From: Caldisericia bacterium
Lineage (GTDB): Bacteria; Caldisericota; Caldisericia; JAAYUI01
Length of the DNA stretch: 26,460 nt
NCBI GenBank assembly: GCA_017999835.1
Contig: JAGNLA010000020.1
Span: 1-26,460, forward strand
Reading direction: 5' to 3'
The notes under the pieces were generated by a model, which ran no database searches, had not been told where the DNA came from, and worked only from the letters and a program-made list of their open reading frames with translations. The position numbers and the translations under genes are program-made. Of the stretch, positions 15,228 to 23,145 are shown one piece after another (position 1 is the first letter of the stretch; each line of letters begins with the position of its first letter).

Positions 15228-16370
15228 ATGAAAAAGATTGCTTTATTCATGTTGACAGCTGTTCTGTGTCTTGGCGTGTTTGGCGCTTTTGCCAGAGCCG
15301 AGGATGGTTTGCCGGTAGAAAAAGAAACAACCGTTGGCATCCTCATGCTTGCAAACGAGAATGTGAACGCCACGGTCAACCACGAAGGCGATGTTTTTGC
15401 AGCAGGCAAAGACGTCAGCATTAAGGGGAAAATTGTCGGCAACCTGTTTGTGGCAGGAATGAACGTGACTTTGCCAAAAGAGCTCGATGTAACTGGTTCG
15501 GTTTTTGCGGCAGGTCAAACGGTAAACGGCGAAGCAACAATTCGCGGACAGGCATACCTGGCTGGCTCAACAGTAAACGACAAAAGTGATGTCTATGGTG
15601 ACATCAAAGCCTCAGGCTCAAACATTATGCTATCAGGAAAGTACAACTACGCTTATCTGGCTGGTCAGAGTGTGACTTTTTCCGGTATGGCAAACTATGG
15701 TCTTCGTATGGGCGGAAGTCTGAATGTAATCGACGAAATGGCCGAAATCAACGGGAACATAAAAATAAATGCTCCGAAGGATGCAACACCAGTAGTTCCA
15801 GAAAAATTTAAAGATAGACTTGAAATTGTATATTCAAAAACGGATGGCGATCCTGATGAAGACCCACTCTCTGGACCAAACATCTGGGCAAGTGTGATGG
15901 GTTTCCTGTTTGCATTCGTAGTTGGCATTGCCATGATGTACATCTTCCCGACCGGTTTTGAAAAGATAAAAGCCTATTTTACCAAAAAGATATGGCACTG
16001 CCTACTTTGGGGTTTCCTCTCAATGCTCATCGTGCCAATCGGCACAATCCTTATTCTCATATTGTTCTTCCCGGCATCAATCGTTTTTGCAATCGCCGGT
16101 TTCATGTTCTGGCTGGTCACGTTCTTTCTTGGCTCGATTGTCATCTACTACTGGCTTGGTGAACTCCTTGCAAAGCTCATCTCCAAAGACAAGCTGATGC
16201 ATGCAGTCCTCATGCTCCTTATCGGCGTGTTTGCAGCCAGCCTTTTCTTCTTCCTTGTCAGACTGATACCGATGGTTGGTGGCATCGGCTGCTTCATCCA
16301 GTTTGTGCTTGGTTTGTTTGGCTCAGGCGCAGTCATCCTTGCCATGTTCAAGCGTGAAACACCAGCCTGA
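15228..16370 (+). CDS. Secreted bactofilin-like beta-solenoid fused to a membrane domain
   Basis: This 380-residue protein has a signal peptide (MKKIALFMLTAVLCLGVFGAFARA). Residues about 30-185 are short repeats such as EGDVFAAGKDVSIKGKIVGN, LDVTGSVFAAGQTVNG and GQAYLAGSTVNDKSDVYGD, the pattern of a bactofilin-type right-handed beta-helix. After a linker, residues about 218-377 form four to five membrane helices. Classical bactofilins are short cytoplasmic scaffold proteins, so an exported one fused to a membrane domain is different. This design is seen in uncharacterised 'polymer-forming' proteins. It starts 12 bases after pspC, with GAGAGGGAAG as ribosome-binding site, and ends just before a strong terminator. 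It is likely a structural or sealing protein of the envelope under the sigma factor's control. Confidence 0.72.
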   Translation: MKKIALFMLTAVLCLGVFGAFARAEDGLPVEKETTVGILMLANENVNATVNHEGDVFAAGKDVSIKGKIVGNLFVAGMNVTLPKELDVTGSVFAAGQTVNGEATIRGQAYLAGSTVNDKSDVYGDIKASGSNIMLSGKYNYAYLAGQSVTFSGMANYGLRMGGSLNVIDEMAEINGNIKINAPKDATPVVPEKFKDRLEIVYSKTDGDPDEDPLSGPNIWASVMGFLFAFVVGIAMMYIFPTGFEKIKAYFTKKIWHCLLWGFLSMLIVPIGTILILILFFPASIVFAIAGFMFWLVTFFLGSIVIYYWLGELLAKLISKDKLMHAVLMLLIGVFAASLFFFLVRLIPMVGGIGCFIQFVLGLFGSGAVILAMFKRETPA

Positions 16371-16384
16371 TTAAAATTGTCACC

Positions 16385-16420
16385 AAAAAGAGCCGGGACA
16401 AATCCGGCTCTTTTTTATTT
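16385..16420 (+). terminator. Intrinsic terminator of the ileS-sigma-envelope operon
   Basis: The 12-bp stem AAAAAGAGCCGG / CCGGCTCTTTTT surrounds a GACAAAT loop and continues into T-rich sequence. It lies 14 bases after the bactofilin-like gene. Confidence 0.92.
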
Positions 16421-16459
16421 GGTTAAATTGAATAAAATTGTGGAAAATGGAGGAAACAA

Positions 16460-17173
16460 ATGGATATTGAGCAGAAAGAAGTGATTGTAAAGCCAGGCGA
16501 AAAATATGGAATTATCGAAAACCTCAAAACCTATGGCTGGGCACTCAAACAGGAGAGGGAAACCCAGGAGGAGAGGTTTGAAAATAAAATAAGCTCAGAT
16601 GGAAAGCAGTCCTCGGAGAGAATTGTAGAAACCAAACTCCACCTCATCTTTGCCAGAAGGATAGACAATCCCCACATTGCCCAGATAAAGATGTACGAAA
16701 TTCAGCATGCAGCCATGATTGCTGACCTTAACGCAAGAAAAAAACAGCTCAAGGACCTGAGTGACAAGATAACTTCAATGGAAAACTCAATTGTTTCACT
16801 GGAGGCCGGCTACAACCCCAAAGGCGCCATGGTGACCTATACCGTCATAACCAGCATCATCCTCTTTGTTGCTGGAATATTCATCTTCAGAGCAGTTCAC
16901 CTTCCTTGGTGGTGGTCGTTTGTTTCGACGGCTGTGATGACGGTTCTCTGGTTGTTGTTTTACAAAACATCTATTTTGCCAAAAACATCAGACCCAAAAT
17001 ACATTGAGATGCGCTCTGCGCAGATGAAAGAACAGGCTGAAAAACAAAAGGCAAGCCTGGTTACCGAACGTGCAGCAAGAGACCTGATGGCACAAAAGGT
17101 TCAGAGCTTTGAACGCGAAGTTGCAGGCATTCCCTACAAAATCACCGAGATGATGGAGGGGTACTGGTTGTAG
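16460..17173 (+). CDS. Coiled-coil protein with a central membrane hairpin, unknown function
   Basis: The 237-residue protein has no signal peptide. The N-terminal part (1-125) is charged and largely helical, with a coiled-coil stretch (AAMIADLNARKKQLKDLSDK...). Two membrane helices follow (about 128-150 and 153-175, around a VHLPWWWSF turn). A second charged helix (about 190-230, QMKEQAEKQKASLVTERAAR) then returns to the cytoplasm. I recognise no family. The start has the same TGGAGGAAAC ribosome-binding site and first bases as the first DinB-like gene. Its 3' end overlaps the convergent propeller gene by 32 bp. Confidence 0.6.
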   Translation: MDIEQKEVIVKPGEKYGIIENLKTYGWALKQERETQEERFENKISSDGKQSSERIVETKLHLIFARRIDNPHIAQIKMYEIQHAAMIADLNARKKQLKDLSDKITSMENSIVSLEAGYNPKGAMVTYTVITSIILFVAGIFIFRAVHLPWWWSFVSTAVMTVLWLLFYKTSILPKTSDPKYIEMRSAQMKEQAEKQKASLVTERAARDLMAQKVQSFEREVAGIPYKITEMMEGYWL

Positions 17174-18734
17174 GCCTTTCATTTATCTGGAACGTCATCA
17201 GCCTGCAGTCAACTGAAACTGATTTTCCATCCTCAAGGTTGGCGGTCAAATAGCGACCGTCTTTTATTGCTATTGTTTTCTCGACGAACTTGCCGATGTA
17301 GTCGATGATTCCGACAACCTTAACCGACCCTCTGCGGTAGAATGAGATTTGTGGTCGGTAGATGGAAAACTGTGTAAGAGCATTGATATTGATGAAGCCA
17401 TAATCGGTCTCGTAGCAGTTCCTCAAGCCACCGTTTTCAAACTCGAATTCGTAGGGCTCAACGAATCCATCTGTCTTGTCAACTATTTTGACCTGGGTTG
17501 AAATTCCATAGATGTTGCTTGTACTGTTCACTCTTCTCCCTACAAGCTTGTAGTTGCCAAAATCCTTCTCGGAAACATCATCGCCAAGGTAACTGTTGCC
17601 AATTGGCATTGACCAGATTTGTTGGAAATTGTTTGCATCAATGGCACCAATGCTTCTTTCACTTAAAAAGAAAAGTTTGTCATCATCCAAGAATCTAATA
17701 TCAATAGCCCCTGTGAAACTGAAAGCAGTTAAGTTGTCTTTTATGTTGACAATATCTATCTTTGAAGTTACGTCTTGAGGTATTGATACTGACATAAAAT
17801 TGTTTCTAAAATCTATTATCATCGAGTTTGGGTACGAGAACTCATGTGGAAGATTGACTTTAAAGCCATCAAGGAATTGCCCATCCTGATTGTACTTTTT
17901 AAATTCAAAGCAATCCTTGCTTTCTGAAACTGTTTGTCTCTGGTAACACAAAAACCCATCTTTCCCCATCGTATGGTGACTATCCTTGCATTCATGAACC
18001 AACTTGCCTGTGTCAATGTTAAAAATGCCTGAGACTCCAACTTTGGATTCATGGAGCAGAAAGGCAAGTGACCCTCTTGCGGAAACAAAACCAAAATCTT
18101 CAGGTATGGTTACAAGCGCTTTGCCGGTTAGCGGATCCACAAGAAACCAACCGTCTTTGGTCCTGAACCAATGCCTGTTGCTGGAATCAGTGAACTTGGT
18201 GTATATTCCATCCACTTTCCATAACGTTTGTTCGTTTTCATCGAGAGCAGTTATAGTTTCTGTTCCATTGGATTTGTCTGGATCATACCTGAAAATTATT
18301 AGTTTAGGTTCCCAGCAACCCAAGAATTTCCTGTCAGCCCAAGGGAACGATACTTGTGTGCCATCATATCTTTTGAGCTCAAGGAACGTTGCCCCATTTT
18401 GGTCTGTTTTGATAAAGCAAATGCCTGTGTTGACAGCGCTATAAGGTTCTTCGGTGTTGGAGTCGAAAGGCACTGTTCGAGCCAGTCTTCCTGACTCCGG
18501 TTCCAGGCATTTTACCGACTCGCCGGAATTGGTGTAGATGTAAGGATGGTCTACTGTTCGATACTTTCCACCCATCAGTGAGTCTATTGTCAAATCAGAT
18601 GCAAAGAGAAGGCTGCCAAAGATTGGTTTCTTGAGGAAGATTCTTTCAGAAGGCGAAGACCGGACAACAACCATCGGAAGACACGCAGACACGATCACTG
18701 CCAGCACGGCAAGATTAATTCGATTGACTTTCAT
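17142..18734 (-). CDS. Exported beta-propeller-like protein
   Basis: The 530-residue protein has an N-terminal signal or anchor (MKVNRINLAVLAVIVSACLPMVVV). The rest is built from strand pairs typical of WD40/PQQ-like propellers, such as ITALDENEQTLWKVDG, WFLVDPLTGKALVTIP, GIFNIDTGKLVHECKD and IGAIDANNFQQIWSMP. Blades of the form 'x-DxxTGK-x-W' point to a PQQ-type fold without evidence of PQQ use. The C-terminus is a short Thr/Pro/Ser tail (RPTTSTPPSS). It overlaps the 3' end of its upstream neighbour by 20 bp, so the pair is coupled. The role is unknown. It is probably outside the cytoplasmic membrane. Confidence 0.65.
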   Translation of the reverse strand: MKVNRINLAVLAVIVSACLPMVVVRSSPSERIFLKKPIFGSLLFASDLTIDSLMGGKYRTVDHPYIYTNSGESVKCLEPESGRLARTVPFDSNTEEPYSAVNTGICFIKTDQNGATFLELKRYDGTQVSFPWADRKFLGCWEPKLIIFRYDPDKSNGTETITALDENEQTLWKVDGIYTKFTDSSNRHWFRTKDGWFLVDPLTGKALVTIPEDFGFVSARGSLAFLLHESKVGVSGIFNIDTGKLVHECKDSHHTMGKDGFLCYQRQTVSESKDCFEFKKYNQDGQFLDGFKVNLPHEFSYPNSMIIDFRNNFMSVSIPQDVTSKIDIVNIKDNLTAFSFTGAIDIRFLDDDKLFFLSERSIGAIDANNFQQIWSMPIGNSYLGDDVSEKDFGNYKLVGRRVNSTSNIYGISTQVKIVDKTDGFVEPYEFEFENGGLRNCYETDYGFININALTQFSIYRPQISFYRRGSVKVVGIIDYIGKFVEKTIAIKDGRYLTANLEDGKSVSVDCRLMTFQINERPTTSTPPSSR

Positions 18735-19899
18735 AACAAAAAATTGCCTTTCTTGTTATCACAAACAACTTCTTTGAAGCAATGACAATCTCAGAGCTTA
18801 TTGGTTGACCGATATTGTATGTCTTTACAATCTTGCCAGTGTTTTGGTCAATGAACAGCAGCTGACCTTGGTCAGAACCAGTAATGATGTAACCATTGTC
18901 AAATGTTGGCGGACAAAGCTTGTGTATTCCAGTGTCAATCTCCCAAAGGACTTTCTTGCTCGTGAGGTCGAAGCAGATGATACCGTTTTTTGATGTTTCG
19001 GATGTTCCTTTGATTGTTGTGAAAAATAGTTTGTTATCGTATGAGCAAGTTGATGTTATGATTCTGGACTGGGATATTTTATCCCAGAAGAATTCAAACA
19101 TCTTCTCGCCTGTGGTTGCTGATATGCATACAACAACAATTTCTGTGTTATATGAGCAAAAATAAATTCTGTCATTATCTATTGCAAAAGGTGAAAGTAA
19201 CACATATTCTTTGTCTTTGTCCCAAACAACCTTCCCTGTTGTTGCATCAAGACACTTTATGCCTGGAAGATAAAGTTTGTTGTTAATGACAACTGGTCTA
19301 GAATTTACTTCAGAATAATAATTCCAAAGCTCCTCTCCAGTTTTGCTATCAAAACAATGGTAATAATTGTCTTTTGTGCGAATGATAGTTTTGTTATCAC
19401 TGGCAACAATGTAGAATCTTATGTAAGTCTTTGTTTGATGAAACCATAGCAATGATCCTGTCAAAGCATCAATACAAACAAGTTTTGATGTATCGCCTTG
19501 CGGACTATATTGAATAATGTATATCCTGCCAGAATCAATTGTGTGGGTGAAATTCACATTTACACCTGATTCATAAGCCCAAACAACTGACCTGTCATCC
19601 AAATTAATACAATATAAGTTACCTCCATCTGATTGATATATCTTGTTTTGCCAGACGACAGGTGTGGCAAGGTTATCAATTCTAAACCTAGTCTCCCACA
19701 ATTTTGTTAGGTTTGTAGAAGACAATCCGCATCCCGACTGAATAATCCTGTTTCCGTCTGGACTCTTGCCATACATGAGCCAATCACACAAAGGCTGGCA
19801 AATGCTTGTTTGAATCGAATAAATGGGTATCAAAGATAAAAAGAAGGCTATCAATACCAGACATATCTTAGCTTTCAACACATAATTTCTGCCAGCCAT
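18715..19899 (-). CDS. PQQ-like beta-propeller repeat protein, exported
   Basis: The protein has 394 residues. A signal or anchor segment (KAKICLVLIAFFLSLIPIY) precedes clear PQQ-like blades: GNLYCINLDDRSVVWAYESG, LVCIDALTGSLLWFHQ, YHCFDSKTGEELWNYY, IKCLDATTGKVVWDK, IICFDLTSKKVLWEID and LLFIDQNTGKIVKTY. Such proteins are often scaffolds (BamB-like) or quinoprotein relatives, and no quinone-site residues can be claimed. ATG 19899 is preferred because CGAGGG lies just upstream. An in-frame ATG at 19917 would add six residues. It follows the FeoC-like gene by 66 bases with no visible terminator, so readthrough from the feo operon is possible. Confidence 0.75.
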   Translation of the reverse strand: MAGRNYVLKAKICLVLIAFFLSLIPIYSIQTSICQPLCDWLMYGKSPDGNRIIQSGCGLSSTNLTKLWETRFRIDNLATPVVWQNKIYQSDGGNLYCINLDDRSVVWAYESGVNVNFTHTIDSGRIYIIQYSPQGDTSKLVCIDALTGSLLWFHQTKTYIRFYIVASDNKTIIRTKDNYYHCFDSKTGEELWNYYSEVNSRPVVINNKLYLPGIKCLDATTGKVVWDKDKEYVLLSPFAIDNDRIYFCSYNTEIVVVCISATTGEKMFEFFWDKISQSRIITSTCSYDNKLFFTTIKGTSETSKNGIICFDLTSKKVLWEIDTGIHKLCPPTFDNGYIITGSDQGQLLFIDQNTGKIVKTYNIGQPISSEIVIASKKLFVITRKAIFCYESQSN

Positions 19900-19965
19900 T
19901 TCACCCTCGCGCAACATATTTTGACCCTACAAATGAAATACTGTGCAACTCAAATGTTGGTTTAC

Positions 19966-20433
19966 TTACAAATTATGTGCTGTCAGCTGGTAGCAGGTGG
20001 TTGTGCCGTCAATCTGGATCATGGCCGCATGCTCGCAACCATGGCAACCGGAGCAGTTGCCGGCACAGTTGTGTTCTTTTGCGATGTCTATTCTTTTGAG
20101 GTGTTGTTTGGTGAAGAGGTAGTCAAGCATTTTCTTTATGTCTTCATAGGGCACGCCAAGTTCTGCCGATGCCTGGTTGATGGTTGAGAAGCCATGGGAT
20201 TTGATGAATTCCAACATTGTTGATGGTGTCAGTTTGGTTTCGTTTGTCATTGGTTGCTCCTCCATAACGGTGAACACAACACCCATGCCGGTGTTCAGTC
20301 TGACAAGGCGACCTTTATTTTCAAGCAGTTCCAGTATGCTGTCGGCAACCTGTCTTGTGACCATAAGCTCACCGGCGAGTTGGTCGACTGTCAGTCTCTT
20401 TGTTTTAAGCAATTCCAGTGTTTCTTTTATCAT
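19966..20433 (-). CDS. FeoC-like regulator with two winged helices and a Cys cluster
   Basis: This 155-residue protein starts inside the end of feoB (ATGA overlap). Residues 1-57 form one winged helix-turn-helix (LTVDQLAGELMVTRQVADSI) and residues about 66-117 a second (FSTINQASAELGVPYEDIKK). A cluster Cys123-x3-Cys127-x2-Cys130-x2-Cys133 follows, with a further Cys147. FeoC proteins are normally about 80 residues with one winged helix and a four-Cys cluster that binds iron-sulfur or senses iron/oxygen and protects FeoB. Doubling the winged helix is unusual and may allow DNA binding as well as FeoB contact. I call it FeoC-like by position and Cys pattern. Confidence 0.72.
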   Translation of the reverse strand: MIKETLELLKTKRLTVDQLAGELMVTRQVADSILELLENKGRLVRLNTGMGVVFTVMEEQPMTNETKLTPSTMLEFIKSHGFSTINQASAELGVPYEDIKKMLDYLFTKQHLKRIDIAKEHNCAGNCSGCHGCEHAAMIQIDGTTTCYQLTAHNL

Positions 20434-22403
20434 ATCAGTATAAGCAGCCTAAAAATAACAAATGCGCTCAGCCATGCAATGGCAATTCCGTAAAAGACCG
20501 AGAAAGCAGCCCATTTCCAACCAGCCTCTGCCTTTATGGCAGCAACGGTGGCAAGGCATGGCGTGTAGAGGTTGAAAAAAACCATGAAGCTTACAGCCGA
20601 TGCGCCACCGGAAAACCATGTTGAAATGGCGTTTCCGGACTGTCCTTCTATCTGGGTCATTATCGAAGCAACTATTTCTTTTGCGACAAAACCAAACATC
20701 AGGGCGATCACCGCCCTGAAATCGAACCCGAGAGGTTTAACCATTGGTTCCAGGAATTTGGCAATCGAACCGACAAACGAAGCCTCAAGAGAGCTGCCAA
20801 TCGGGAAGTAAGACAGAACCCAAAAAATCAGGGAACCGATGAAAATGACAGTGCCGGCCTTGACCAGAAAGTGCCTGACACGGTCAAACGAGTTGTTCCA
20901 AACCGATTTAACTGAAGGCATTCTGTATGCAGGCAGTTCGATGAGCAAAGCTGACGGTTTTTCTTTTTTGAATAAAGTGCCTGAAAGCACTTTAACCATA
21001 ACAAGCGCCATGATTGTTCCGAAGGCAAAAACCGAGCCAACAGCAACCGATTGCTCGAGAGCGGTTTTGAAAAACAGTGGAGCCAGAAAAAACAGCACAG
21101 CCAGTCTGCTTGAGCAGGAGACAAACGGAGCTGTTAGCATTGTGACAATTCGCTCTCTTTTTGTGTCCAGTGCTCTGGTCGCCATCACAGCCGGAACCGA
21201 ACACCCATAAGCCACGACAAACGGGATGAACGCTTTGCCCGAAAGACCGATTCTAGACATCAGGCCATCCATGATGTAGGCGACCCTTGCCATGTAACCC
21301 GAGTCTTCAAGAACGGCTATGAAAACAAAGAGGATAAAGATGTTTGGAAGTAGCGACAAAACCCCGCCAAGTCCATCTGCAATGACAGATTTAAGCAAAG
21401 CTCCACCCCAACCCGGGAGAACTGTTTCAAAAAAGCCACCAAGCCAGGCAAATCCATTAGAAATCAATCCGGTCAACGGTTCAGCCAGTTGAAAGGTTAA
21501 AGAGAAAATGGCAAACATGACAAGGGCAAATATCGGGATGGCAAACCGACCCAGAACTACCCTGTCGATTTTGTCGACAACGGTGTTTCTTTCATGACTT
21601 TTTGAGACTGTTCTTGCTAGCTTGTTTGCCAATTCATACCTTCTGTCGGCAACCAGCGTTTCGACGTCACCGTTGAGGTCTGTCAGTTTTTCTATCTCTT
21701 CGTCAACGATTCTGTGAACTATCTCAGGATGTTCGATTGTTTCGAGGCTTGCTTCGACCAATGGATCGCGTTCGAGCAGCTTGTGGGCAAAAAAATGAAG
21801 CGGATAAATTGTCTTTGCGACTTCGTCAGCAGAAAGTGCGTTTTGAATCCTCTCAGCTGATGCCTCGATGTCTTGACCATAATGAGTTGTGTATGTTGGT
21901 TTTAAGTTGTCAATTGCTGTCTTGCACGCAATCTTGGCCAACTCCTCGATGCCTTTTCCCTTAACACCTGATGTTGTGATAACAGGTACTCCAAGCTCGC
22001 ACGAGAGCTTGTTCAAATCAATTTTGAACCCCCTTTTTTCAACAATGTCGAACATGTTAAGAGCAATGACCATTGGCACGCCAAGTTCCAGAATCTGGAG
22101 CGTCAAAAACAGATTGTGCTCGAGAGCAGTTGCGTCAACGACATTTATTATGGCATCTGGTTTCTGGGTAAGGATGAAGTCTCTTGCAACCTTTTCATCC
22201 TGGCTGTGCGTGGAGAGCGAGTATGTGCCTGGGAGGTCGATGAATGTAACTTCTACATCGCCGATTTTTCTTTTGCCAGTTGCAATGTCGACGGTTACGC
22301 CTGTCCAGTTGCCGGTTGTTTGATACGACCCAGTAAGTTGGTTGAAAACCGTTGTCTTGCCAGAGTTGGGGTTTCCTGCAACGGCAATTTTAATTGTTAT
22401 CAT
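20430..22403 (-). CDS. feoB: Ferrous iron transporter B
   Basis: The 657-residue protein has an N-terminal G domain: G1 GNPNSGKT, the TGNWTGVTVD switch, G3 DLPGTYSL, G4 NMFD and SGVKG near G5. A helical spacer follows, then a polytopic membrane part with the Gate signature CSVPAVMATRALDTKRERIV and TAPFVSCSSRLAV. FeoB moves Fe(II) across the inner membrane with GTP-linked gating. ATG 22403 gives the standard MITIKIAVAGNPN start. The frame runs back to 22469 inside feoA and is not used. It overlaps feoA by 14 bp and the FeoC-like gene by 4 bp, so the three are coupled. Confidence 0.95.
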   Translation of the reverse strand: MITIKIAVAGNPNSGKTTVFNQLTGSYQTTGNWTGVTVDIATGKRKIGDVEVTFIDLPGTYSLSTHSQDEKVARDFILTQKPDAIINVVDATALEHNLFLTLQILELGVPMVIALNMFDIVEKRGFKIDLNKLSCELGVPVITTSGVKGKGIEELAKIACKTAIDNLKPTYTTHYGQDIEASAERIQNALSADEVAKTIYPLHFFAHKLLERDPLVEASLETIEHPEIVHRIVDEEIEKLTDLNGDVETLVADRRYELANKLARTVSKSHERNTVVDKIDRVVLGRFAIPIFALVMFAIFSLTFQLAEPLTGLISNGFAWLGGFFETVLPGWGGALLKSVIADGLGGVLSLLPNIFILFVFIAVLEDSGYMARVAYIMDGLMSRIGLSGKAFIPFVVAYGCSVPAVMATRALDTKRERIVTMLTAPFVSCSSRLAVLFFLAPLFFKTALEQSVAVGSVFAFGTIMALVMVKVLSGTLFKKEKPSALLIELPAYRMPSVKSVWNNSFDRVRHFLVKAGTVIFIGSLIFWVLSYFPIGSSLEASFVGSIAKFLEPMVKPLGFDFRAVIALMFGFVAKEIVASIMTQIEGQSGNAISTWFSGGASAVSFMVFFNLYTPCLATVAAIKAEAGWKWAAFSVFYGIAIAWLSAFVIFRLLILI

Positions 22404-22671
22404 GTTTAACGAACACCTCTGAAGCAATTCTTCTTGAAACGGCCAATCTTGTGCCCCTTGCAAAAACAATCAATGGCTTGCCAGGGATGTTTGAAATGAT
22501 TTCAATAAAAGCTCCAAGACCAAGACCAATGTTGCTCAAACGCTGTCTCTGTGAGCAATTTTTAAAACCAGTAACCGTGTATGTTGAATTTTGGACTGCA
22601 GTTACCATCGTGGTTGTGGAAGGTGATATTTGGCAGGAATTATCTATAGTTGTACCTGTTAGTTGTTTCAT
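22390..22671 (-). CDS. feoA: FeoA-domain protein
   Basis: The 93-residue protein has a C-terminal SH3-like FeoA fold: YTVTGFKNCSQRQRLSNIGL, then GLGAFIEIISNIPGKPLIVFARGTRLAVSRRIASEV. It is a small cytoplasmic partner of FeoB. The first 20 or so residues (MKQLTGTTIDNSCQISPSTT) are an extra tail. A second Met (ATG 22608) would give a 72-residue protein of standard size. I keep ATG 22671 because the promoter lies immediately upstream. There is no ribosome-binding site, and the predicted leader is only about 8 nt, so initiation may be nearly leaderless. Confidence 0.85.
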   Translation of the reverse strand: MKQLTGTTIDNSCQISPSTTTMVTAVQNSTYTVTGFKNCSQRQRLSNIGLGLGAFIEIISNIPGKPLIVFARGTRLAVSRRIASEVFVKHDNN

Positions 22672-22685
22672 ATTTTGAATAATAA

Positions 22686-22708
22686 ATTATATGCAAATTT
22701 TTTGCAAT
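22686..22708 (-). promoter_or_regulatory. feoA promoter with a palindromic operator candidate
   Basis: On the minus strand TATAAT (22686-22691) sits 15 nt ahead of the feoA ATG. Immediately upstream lies an inverted repeat, TGCAAA-TTT-TTTGCA (22692-22706), placed in the promoter spacer where a bound repressor would block polymerase. No good -35 hexamer is seen. It could be the site of an iron-dependent repressor, but it does not match a classic Fur box. Confidence 0.5.
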
Positions 22709-22891
22709 AAGAGTTTAGTTAAAATTATGGGTTATATCGAACCTGGTCAAAAAAATGGTCAAAAAAGGCCTCGGTCGTTGAAAAGACTAAAAACCCAAAA
22801 AACATTGTTAATAACAATATTTATGTAGATATAATGATAAAAAAGTCGACAGACAAACCTGGTTTGGTAAAACCCAATAAATATTGATAAA

Positions 22892-22900
22892 TGCTATAAT
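22892..22900 (+). promoter_or_regulatory. Extended -10 promoter candidate
   Basis: TGcTATAAT is a perfect extended -10. No good -35 is at the right distance. It points rightward to the 16S gene, 500 bp away, and may be a distal rRNA promoter or start a non-coding transcript. Confidence 0.35.
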
Positions 22901-23066
22901 ATTCGCAAGTAAAAGAACTTAAATTCGATGTATTGAGTATGCCCTATGGAACCTAAAGTGGGTAAATATGGTACTTAAAAGTGGTAGAAATGTAGCAATA
23001 ACCAATTATATATAGATGTATTGATATGCAATTTGGCTGGTTTTTGGTTTTGGTTTTCCATTTAAC

Positions 23067-23094
23067 TTGCCATTTTTGCCATGTTGAATAAAAT
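23067..23094 (+). promoter_or_regulatory. Possible distal 16S promoter
   Basis: TTGCCA (23067-23072), a 16-bp spacer and TAAAAT (23089-23094). This is a moderate match upstream of the two stronger rRNA promoters. Confidence 0.35.
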
Positions 23095-23145
23095 GTTGTT
23101 TATACGGTGTTTTTAAGGCATTTTGGAATCAGTTAAAAACCACTG

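Larger units (their letters stand above)
22709..23145. other. AT-rich intergenic region upstream of the 16S promoters
   Basis: No open frame of convincing length is present on either strand. It holds a tandem repeat TGGTCAAAAAA (22744-22754 and 22756-22766), a palindrome ATTGTTAATAACAAT (22804-22818), and two isolated -10-like motifs, TATAAT (22830-22835) and an extended TGcTATAAT (22892-22900). AT tracts near 23100-23145 could serve as an UP element for rRNA transcription. Whether the extended -10 drives a small RNA or an extra rRNA promoter cannot be said. Confidence 0.5.

Noticed and set aside
400-16464. Identical 18-base start region (ATGGAGGAAACAAATGGA) at 400-417 and 16447-16464
   Set aside because: It is best explained by a shared strong ribosome-binding site and first codons. 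The rest of the two genes is unrelated.
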